Source: Mortierella alpina (lineage: Eukaryota > Mortierellomycota > Mortierellomycetes > Mortierellales > Mortierellaceae). From it: a DNA stretch of 64,000 nucleotides. Below are positions 55,631 to 64,000 of this stretch, piece after piece. Within the stretch, counting starts at the first letter, position 1. Every line of letters starts with the position of its first letter. The DNA is taken from NCBI GenBank assembly GCA_029449245.1, contig JANATF010000012.1, positions 372,001 through 436,000 of the forward strand, in the 5' to 3' direction. The notes under the pieces are model-generated. The model was not told the origin of the DNA and ran no database searches. It saw only the letters and a program-made list of their open reading frames with translations. The translations under genes were made by a program, and so were the position numbers.

Positions 55631-58195
55631 GTTACACCTCCTCAATGTCCACTTCAGTGAGTACACTAGTTGGCAAAAGACTCAAAACAATAGTGCAAAC
55701 ACTATGAGGACTTGGCTGTGGAGGACCATATGCATGAAGGATGGACCGATTGCCAAGGTACTCGCCCGTACCACGCACACAAGAAATAAATTAGAATTCG
55801 CCTCTGCAAACACAATGTGATGACATTCATCATTGTGTAGTCTATGTACGACCCGACGCGCTTGCGGGAGAGAGGAGCCACTCTCCACTGTGCAAACATC
55901 AAGAGGAAGGGACCAAAAAACCAAATATGTGATAAAATTCTGTGCATCGTGGACAGCTCGCCTCTTCTGCCACAAACACACACCAACGACCCAGCCTCAG
56001 CAACTGCCATCAGCTATTCTAAGGCTGCAGGCCATTGAGAAGCAATTTGAAAAGGTCAAATTGTGTCTATAGACAATGCTCCTTTCGCCAAACAAGAAAA
56101 GAGAGAAATGGCCTTGCCGCTCAATCACTGATCCTCTTTTTCACACAGCATCGACCTAAAAAAAATGAACTGCAGGAAAATGTATCAAAAGAGCAGGGTC
56201 CCTTGCAACACCAATCACCCTGTCATCGCCTCCTCGGAAAATGCGATGGTCGGTTGGGTGGAACACAAAGGTGGAGAAGATAGTGAGGATAGAAATAGCT
56301 CACGTTCATACTGGATTCGGTTGAGAATGGACGAACCGAGGCTCGTCAATCTTGCGCATCTATCTTCGCAAAGATCGCAAAAAAAAATCTTGGTTCAAGT
56401 TCCCCTATTCAGTGATCCAGAGAGTCAGACGGTGCACTGGCGATCGTGCATGGCTTGCATGTAACGACGCCATCCGTTGAAGCGAAAGTGAGAGAAAAGG
56501 AGGTCAGGAGGAGGGGGAAGCCCTGGCAAGATACGTACCATATCCTCTCGGCACATGTAGTGTATAATCCATTCTTTACCATGGGCGAAGAATGAATCAC
56601 AAACAAACCCCCAGGCATGCAGGGGCAGAAAGAGAGAAAGAGAAAAAAAAAAGACGCAACCACACAACACGCGTGCTCAAAAAAAAAACCTCAAAAAACT
56701 CAAAAAACAAAAAGGTACGCACGTTGTTGCCACGTTGTTTTCATTCATTCCTTCCTTTTTGCTCACGTACCCCTGTTGTCCAATGGTCCCAAGGCAATGC
56801 AAAAAGATAGCAGTACCTGTACATACATTATCCCTATACAATACTAATATGTTGCCACAGCATGATCAGTGGGCAATCCTTGATATGTCTCCCAGCGACT
56901 GCGTTGAGCAATTAACTTTGTTTTCTGAGCCTCTGGCCGCGGTATAAGCAAATAGATGGATAACCATTGGATCCTGAGGAGTGTCGCCTCTTCTCATACC
57001 TATGCACTGCATCGCCCTCTTATCCAACCGACACCAACCACCGCTCTTTTCTCCGACTAAGCACGCCATGCTGCGGCTCGAGGACTCTTATGTGCAGGTT
57101 GTGTCATAAACATGACCGTTGGATAATCGACCGAACGAGGGCCTCGTGGATGATGTTGTTAGACAACATGACTTCATAACATGTGCAGTAGATGGGACAG
57201 GATGACCACAAAGAATACAAAAAAAACACACGCAAGAAAGCATGGAAAAGAGGGGGGGACGCAAGACGGACGCCTTGCAGGGTAAATAAAAAAAAAAGCA
57301 TACATGGAGGAGTCCTTGAGCTGGACGCTCAGTCCCTCCACAATTGGTTTACCACTGAATCCTTTTTTTTTTTTTTTGCCGCCTGCATTCCCCCCAGCAT
57401 GCGCTGGTGATATATTTGTCGTCGTTTGCTCTAGTTGTTTTTAATAATACATCCCCTCCTCCCACTTGAAACATTACACAGGGGGACATGGAGGCATGAG
57501 AAAAAAAAAAGAGATTGTTCACAATAACACTGAGTGAAGGCCGCTCTTTGTGCCACTGCATGGGCATGGGCATGGGGAGGGGTTATCTATATTTGAGACA
57601 GTTAGACCGTGAGCAGCCAGACTGGATAGATACTCAAACACGAAGGAGGTGAGCATCGCCACAATTTGCAGGGCTTCATGTGTCACACATGCTTTTGCTT
57701 TACTCTCATGCAGATAGACTACATGTACTTTTAGCAAAAGGAGAATTGAAGAAAACATGAATTGCGCTGGCCCAGACTGCCCTGGGGGTTTGTTGGAAAG
57801 AAAAAAAAAAGAATGCATGCGCCTCTGGAACACCCTAGAGTACCGCCAAGGCATGCATACGTAGGAGTGCTGCTCGTAATGTCTGGGCGTACGTGCAGCA
57901 AGGCTAGAAGAAATAAATCACTCAGGCAATTGGACAACTGCACATCGAAGAAGGGTTCGGAAATAGTAACACATGTTCTCGAGCGACTTCGGACCTTTTT
58001 CTTGCATTGTCCTCCACGCGATGAGCGAGTTCTCCGCTCCGCACATGACCAACCTCGAACCGACCTGAACCACCCTGCCCCCGCGCCCACATTGTCCTCT
58101 CGATTTAGCAACAAAGTACGCCGAAAGAATGAAAACCAAAGTTGAGATGGAGATTATTTTTTTAACAAGTCTGTGTCGGGGGGTGGGCGCTTTTC

Positions 58196-60033
58196 TCAGT
58201 GACCCCAACCACCGTCCCTATCTAAATTTGACAATGGCGAAGGTGCCCCATCTTCTAGGCCATACTCGTCCTGCCAAGGCGATTCAATTGGGTTCATGTG
58301 GTGTGCTGAAAAGTCGAGCGCCTCATCCATCAAGTCATCTGAACGACGTGGATGAAGGCTCTGTCTCTCGATATCGTCCATGTCTAGATCGTCTCCTTCA
58401 TCATCCTCGTCAAAGGAGTCCGACATGTCAGAGTCTGTGGACGAATCCACATTCGCGCCAACGTTCCTCCAGTCCCTTTGCTCGTGTTGTTCCCGACGAC
58501 CCAGGCTAAGGCCTCCGAAAAGCGACCTATCCTCGTGCTCTTCCTCTTCATCATCATCATCGTCGTGATAGCCGTGCCCTACGCCAAAGTTTCGGTCTTC
58601 GCCATTCAAAAACCCATCTATCGGATCGTGATTGGTGAGGTCAAAATCTGGGATAGCACCCTGATCGCTCAATTCAATACCTCTTCCTTCACCACTGTCA
58701 TGCCGTCTCCTCCTCTGCCGTCTCCGCTCTATCCGGAGTGCTTCCGACACGGCAATCTCGCGTTTGGCGATGATCCACACATATCCTCCAACGCCAATTC
58801 CCAGAATGATGCTCAAGATCATGACGATAATCTTGACTGCCTTTCCATGACCACCGCCGCCCTTGCCGTCTTGATCATGGTCTCCGCCTGCCAATGAAGA
58901 GAGAGTTGATCCAATGTAAACATGGAGCGTCAGCTTGACAAGCGAGATCGCAGTCGCCAGTGCAAATGTCGGAAGTGGAATATGGGTGGCGGACAAGAGT
59001 GCGTTCATGATGTTGAACGGGTACGGTGCCAGACGAATAAGCACCAACAGCTGGATTGGAAATGCATCAGGAAAACGGGCAATTTAATCACCTAGGATCC
59101 GTAAGCATTGACAACCATGACCATCGCTGGCAGACATGAGAGGAGTGATATTCATTCTTTACCTTAAAGCCGCGCTTCTCCACGGTGCGAACGACGCTCT
59201 TCAGGCTCTTATTCTTGGCCAACAATTTCCGTACTTGCGCCTTGAACCACCGTCGGCAAAAGTAAAAACAGACAATCGAACCGACCAATGCGGACGAAAA
59301 CGCGATCAGGAAACCTTGCACAAATCCATAGACATACCCTAGCAAATTTGGATATAAACGCGAAATGAGACACAAAGTACAGCGATGGAAAAGCCCCTGC
59401 CTACTGAATGGCTGTTCATTCGTGCTCACTACTACATACCGGACATGGTAACAATGGACGAGTACCCGATCACGGGAGGAAAAGACGTCGCAAAGAGGCC
59501 TAGCATGATGACAGGAGGTCCACTGTCAGGGCACCAGCACAAAAAACAAAAGAAATGAAGGCAGTGAGAAGAAAACACATCGAAAAGCGGATCAAACTAT
59601 AGCTATTGCGCAAACGAAAAGCACCTAGACGTTACAGTGGTCCAAGTCCTTTGATGAACGACGCCAGCGCCTCCAGAAAATCAAAGATCTTGGAATGGAA
59701 TCCTGTGATAAGCCCAATGATAAGAACTGCAAACGCAAACCACAAGCCCAGCCAGAACCACGGCTGCACATTGGGCGGCAGAGCGTCCTTGACGCCATTG
59801 AGCGCTGCAATACTGTCGTTTGTGAACCTGGTCGATGCAGATCCAAAGCTGGCAGAGGCTGCGTGGTGAGGTGACGTGGACATGGACGACGAGCGGAAGA
59901 GACGAGCTGGTGTTGTTGCCGAGTGGTGAGTATCGTTTCGATGGCTACCGTTGACAGGGGTATATGGGCTGGCGGACGAGGCTGGAAACAACGGCGGCGG
60001 CTCTGGCATGGCTCTGTCTGTGCCAAAGTTCAT
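58196..60033 (-). CDS. TVP38: TVP38/TMEM64-family (VTT domain) membrane protein
   Basis: Four exons (minus): 60033..59636, 59522..59440, 59338..59163, 59050..58196; 503 aa. A Ser-rich cytosolic N terminus is followed by a first membrane helix (WFWLGLWFAFAVLIIGLITGF) and the VTT/SNARE-associated core: GPPVIMLGLFATSFPPVIGYSSIVTMSGYVYGFVQGFLIAFSSALVGSIVCFYFCRRW, VEKRGFKLLVLIRLAPYPFNIMNALLSATHI and LTLHVYIGSTL, then a last helix (AVKIIVMILSIILGIGVGGYVWI). The remaining 190 residues are acidic and disordered (DDDDDEEEEHED; DSFDEDDEGDDLDMDD). Yeast Tvp38 is a Golgi protein; VTT relatives scramble phospholipids. Exact role here is inferred. Confident family. Confidence 0.9.
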
Positions 60034-60335
60034 AATGCAAGCTTGTGACGAACGCGAGGAGTCTGGAGGGCGGGTTTGCTCAAGAAGACACGAAAGACAA
60101 GGGATGACAAGAAGGTTGGGTGAATGAGTCTCCTGGTAATGGATCAAGTCAGAGTGTGGGGTTGACACGTTGCGAAGAATGCATGCATGGGCACAGGTGG
60201 GCGAAAGGGTGCTCGCACGGGTGGCTTGTGCGACACCTCTGGTGCGAGACTTTGGGCAGAGTTCGTGATACCGACATTCGCGTATGTATTACGTGGGATC
60301 TCTCAATAATTGTGTATATGATTCAAGGTACCACC
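60034..60335. other. Intergenic, TVP38 promoter / arrestin 3' flank
   Basis: No supported feature besides the CT-rich leader of the TVP38-like gene. Confidence 0.5.
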
Positions 60336-63300
60336 TCACTCTACATATGCAGGTGGAGACATATGTCTATCAACTATGGGGATGGGCGCGGGTGCTGCAC
60401 AGTCTGACATCGACAAATGGACAGGCTGCTGGGAGAGATAGCCGCCATTACGTCCAAGGGATCCCATGATAGTCGCTGCCCCAGTACTCCGCTGCCGCTG
60501 GTGATGATACTGTTGCTGCCGCTGGTGACCTATGCTGGTCTGCCGATGCATAGACGACGGTGCGGTGAATTGCTGCTGCAGAGGGGAGGAGTGTGTTGGT
60601 GTCATCGCCAAGAACGGAGACATGGACTGTCCGGGACTTCTGGCCAGTGATGTCGATTGAAGAATGGAGGTGGACGAGCCAGACCTCGCGTGACCCCGAA
60701 TCATGGGTGGGCTCGATCCATGGATCTCCCGATCATGGGCAAAACCAGTGCTTGTAGAGGGTACAACTGGGCTCAAGGAAGGTGGCGATGCAAATACACG
60801 ACTCCTTGGGTGAGATCCCATCCCCTGGTGCAATACTGGTGAGTGTGAGACGCCAAACGATCGAGCACCCATAGATCGGTCTCCTCGAGATGGAATGTGC
60901 ATGGGCATGGGCATTGGTATGGACTGGGGCACCGCTATCCCCAGTCCAGCTTCAGATTGGTCCGTCTGATCCATGACATCTTCATATTTTGGCAACTCGT
61001 CGGGAGAAGGATTTCCGCCCTGTGCTGCTTGAGGGCCCTGTCTTCCATAAGACGGAGGACGCGATTGTGGTTCACTCTCTCTTGGATTAACCAAAGTTCC
61101 TGAATCCACTGCGGCAGCCGCAGCAGCGGCAGCCCGAAGTCCAGCGCTGAGTCCACTTTGTGCAAGAACTCTCTGGCTGCTGCTCCCCGCCATCAGCTGA
61201 TTTGGAACGGGAGTGTCCAGCAGAGTTGGGTGGCGGGGCAAGAGACCTGCTGCGATGCTTGGCGTCAGTGGCGAAGGCTGTGAGGACGACGACGACGAAG
61301 ACTCAGTATGGTCTACAACCACTGCATTTGACAAGTGACTGGACGAGGATGAGCTTGAGATTGATCTGGCGAGCATGGACGCCTTTACTGCGCCTGAAGT
61401 TGTTTGGATCGCGGTTCCCGTAGTAGGGATAACCGTTGGTGCTATTTCCTGATTATGCACAAACTGCTGGAGAACGGGCGCTGCTGGGTGTTGGTCCGTA
61501 GGGTTGGCATGATTGGACGAGGAATAACTGTGGGTATTAAGGGCGTGATAGGCAAAATCGGCTTCGTTCCCTGCTTCTGGTAACAGCGGATCCCGATGTT
61601 CTGGAGCCATGACAGGGTGTGCTGCCACACTCGGCCCTCTTGTCGCAGAGGGATAACGGGATGTCAAGATGATCGGAAACTCGAGAAGCGTGCTTTCAAT
61701 ATGAGATGACGGTGGCGGTGGTGGTGCATCGTTGAGTTCCACTGTTGCTGGCATCAAAGCCGGCTCGATGATGGAAAGAGTGGGCTCTCCTAAAAGGACG
61801 GCGTTGTTGACGGCCTCGGCACCCGAGGAATCAATCAAGTTCAAACTTGGCACAAGGGGCTGCGGTGCCAAGTTGAGCCGCCGAAGTATGCCCCCGCCTC
61901 CCGTCGACGAGCCTGCATTGTAATCCGACTGATGATCGCCGTTGAGTGTATTATCCGCGAGAACAATGGCAACGTTGCAGGTGATGCGATGGTGAATCTC
62001 GATGAGTGATGTGAGAATATCGACATTAGTTAATAATGGACATGGTCGTAGCTCCAGCAGTTGACGGGTCGAGGCTCCGGCACCTGCGCTAGACATTGAT
62101 CTCTCGCGCTCGAGATCCCGAGGTATGATGACAGTTTGCTGTCCGATGGGGTATAGAATCTCTGATTTGTTATCGGCCAGGTTTCCGGTTGCTGATGAGC
62201 GATAGTGGATGAGTTCCTTTAGACCATAGGCGATCGAATAGACATATGATCCAGGAGGCAACGGCTCTAGGGCTAGATCCACTTGGATCAGACCACCTTC
62301 CAGATGCGCAATAGGGGGTGATGTGGCGGTGTATCGTAGTAGTTCCTTGTGCGTGTTGTGATGGGTAATCGTAGTGGGGCCCAAAGGTACATCTGCGGCC
62401 ATTGCCTCCATTGCATCCGAGCGGTTGTTAAGTGCTCCAGCGATCCCGGCTCGAGAAAGCTGGTTCACGAGTAACGATCCAAGATCGAGCTGCGATGATT
62501 GCTGGATAGGTGTCCCATACGCCAGAGCCGACTCATTGACTAGGCAGCGTTTGATCTCGATCTCTTGCACTGTGTTAATGTCGCTGTAAAAGAGAGGACG
62601 AAGGAGCGTCGATGTCAGGATGTACCGGATAGACCCATGCTTGCCACTGAACGTAGGCGGCAAGGCGCCGTCTAGCTGTATTGAGAGCGGGTAGTAATGG
62701 GTGCCAACAGGGATGTGGTTTTTGGATCCAGAGCCCGAGGCTGTGCTGTGGATGCTGTTGGCGCCTGCTTCCCAGAGCACCCAGTCCTTGTGGGCTAGCA
62801 CTCGCTCGCGATATTCTGCAGACGGAAAGGCAAAGCGCAGATAACGGCTGCCGGTCAGCAGGGTGAAAGATAGCGTCTCGGGAAAAAGGAAGCACATGCA
62901 AAAAAAACCATAAAAACAATGAAAAAACAGGGGAGCAAGATCGAGTCAAACATCAAATCAAGTGTGTTGGCCGTTGCACATACGCTCAGAGCCAAAGGTA
63001 GCGCCGTCGCTGCACTGGACCTTGATCCGCCCGTCAAAGGTGGCTGTCAGCTTGGATGCGCGGATGGGCTTCTTGCGGACATGCAGGATGGCAGTGGCAT
63101 TGAGGACAGCGCCATGCGAGTCCTCTGGCAGGCCCAGCAGGACGCCATGGAATGAGGAGTCGATGTCGATGACAAGCTCGACGTCCTGCTGTGCTGCAGG
63201 CGTGGGTGTTGTGGGCGAATGTGCGGCTGTGGTTGTGGAGGCGACTGCAGCCACTGCGGCTGCTGTGTTGCAGCTGAGAGCTGGGGCGTGGGTGTGGGTG

Positions 63301-63344
63301 GACGGCGAGTTTGAGCCCGAGGCAGTGGAGAACAGGAAGTTCAT
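60336..63344 (-). CDS. Alpha-arrestin-like (ART) trafficking adaptor with PY motifs
   Basis: Two exons: first from ATG 63344, second 60336..62876; about 954 aa. The N-terminal arrestin-like part shows HVRKKPIRASKLTATFDGRIKV, then HIPVGTHYYPLSIQLDGALPPTFSGKHGSIRYILTSTLLRPLF and IEIKRCLV. The long disordered tail has PPSY, LPKY and a C-terminal PPAY, the PY-type sites that recruit Rsp5/NEDD4 ligases; ARTs thus direct ubiquitination and endocytosis of transporters. The junction is uncertain: the attractive donor GTATGT at 62983 is one phase off from the only available acceptor (CCCGAG ending at 62877). In-frame joining needs a weaker donor at 63020 (AAG|GTCCAG), giving exon 1 as 63344..63021. 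Strong on family, weak on this junction. Confidence 0.72.
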
Positions 63345-64000
63345 GCTGGAAGAAGAAAAAAATAAAAGGACGAGAATGAACTAGGGGACCAGCAGCGACT
63401 CGAGCAATGCAGACATTGGAGGTGCTGCTGAATGAAGAAAGAGAGCGAGGGAGAAGGGAGTGATGGAGAAGTAGGCGAAAGAGAGGTGAAGAAGAGGTGA
63501 TAAAAAGGTTTCTGCGCTGGCTGCACACAAGATCGCATGCTGCTGGCCTCCTTGCGGCCTGATCTCATTGGCTTATGCGCCAGGCTTTTTTTACATAATG
63601 AGGCTAGCACCGGTTATGCTTCGGGGGCCCAGGACTGCAGTGCCGACGGGGTCTGAAGATCCAGCTGGGCCGGGTATCCTCTGCACCAGCACACTGCACC
63701 AGCAGTAGACCGATGGATTCAGCAGGCAGCTCTCTCTCTCTGTCTGACTCTCTGTCCCTCTCTCTGTCTGGCCGACCAAATGGACCCCCGACAATCGTCG
63801 TCATACTCGTCTCGCGGAGTGCTTATTTTCACGTCTGTGGTCGCCCACCCACATGCCCATACTGTAGTCTATGCGGAGGACGCAATCGACTACACAAGAT
63901 CTTTCTGTTGTACCTCCATCTCATCAGCAGCCCGCTCATCGAGTTTTCCGTCTTCTCAAACAACACAACACGAGCTCCACTTCGGCCATCTCTCATCCCT
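63345..64000. other. Arrestin promoter and right edge of window
   Basis: 63345-63550 is the CT-rich (minus) leader of the arrestin gene. The remainder to 64000, CT/CA-rich on plus from about 63720, may be the leader of a gene beyond the edge. No coding start can be supported. Confidence 0.4.

Larger units (their letters stand above)
55093..58195. other. Long gene-poor stretch
   Basis: The first 250 bp are promoter and leader of the C2H2 gene, with TATAAAT at 55289-55295. An (AGAAT)4 repeat is at 55611-55630. 56000-58150 contains many homopolymer A or T tracts and only short unrelated frames. I see no protein gene, tRNA or repeat family in it. It ends at the stop codon of the TVP38-like gene. 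Confidence 0.5.

Overview
This is a eukaryotic, filamentous-fungal chromosome window. Genes are intron-rich: most introns run about 70-130 nt with GTRNGT donors and short pyrimidine-rich acceptors, and several genes have 4-11 exons. Housekeeping proteins are clearly fungal. The gene mix (a chitin deacetylase with a GPI-like tail, a eukaryotic MscL, an ankyrin-DIL protein, Hook, TFG, MED19) together with the gene architecture suggests an early-diverging fungus, most likely Mortierellomycota. That assignment is inference from gene content and style; no rRNA is present to confirm it. I see no rRNA, convincing intact tRNA, CRISPR array, transposase or reverse transcriptase.

Layout. 0-16 kb: 3' part of a mitochondrial SpoU rRNA methyltransferase (MRM1), a convergent F-box/LRR gene, a secreted chitin deacetylase, a RidA/YjgF enamine deaminase, a UBE2E-type E2, ribosomal protein eS6 with a 6-nt first coding exon and a 21-bp inverted repeat at its start codon, and a second F-box protein. 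16-24 kb: a membrane M50B-like HEFGH peptidase, and a very long-leadered GATA-finger regulator. 24-31 kb: an MscL-type mechanosensitive channel with a zinc-ribbon tail and a 17-nt microexon, a TFG-like PB1/polyQ protein, and Mediator subunit MED19 divergent from an SLC25A46/Ugo1-like carrier across a 262-bp shared promoter holding a 25-bp minisatellite. 33-46 kb: a Ser-rich orphan, cysteine dioxygenase, an ankyrin+DIL protein, an 11-exon Hook dynein adaptor and a THEM6-like hotdog protein. 47-64 kb: a 96-aa orphan, a BZW/eIF5-mimic, membrane-anchored Pth2, a Prx5-type peroxiredoxin, a C2H2 factor, a TVP38/VTT membrane protein and a large PY-motif alpha-arrestin.

How the genes relate. There is no operon-like or biosynthetic cluster; neighbours are unrelated housekeeping and regulatory genes. 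Loose themes are secretory and endosomal trafficking (TFG, Hook, ankyrin-DIL, TVP38, alpha-arrestin), ubiquitin handling (E2, two F-box proteins, arrestin as a putative Rsp5 adaptor) and translation quality (eS6, Pth2, BZW, MRM1). I found no convincing new multi-gene system. The most interesting items are local: the eS6 inverted repeat, a tRNA-like relic lacking an anticodon arm, the MscL zinc-ribbon fusion, a possible decayed small secreted gene near 26 kb, and an unresolved splice junction in the arrestin.

All exon coordinates were derived by hand from splice-site motifs, reading-frame continuity and recognised protein conservation; no transcript data or database search was used.
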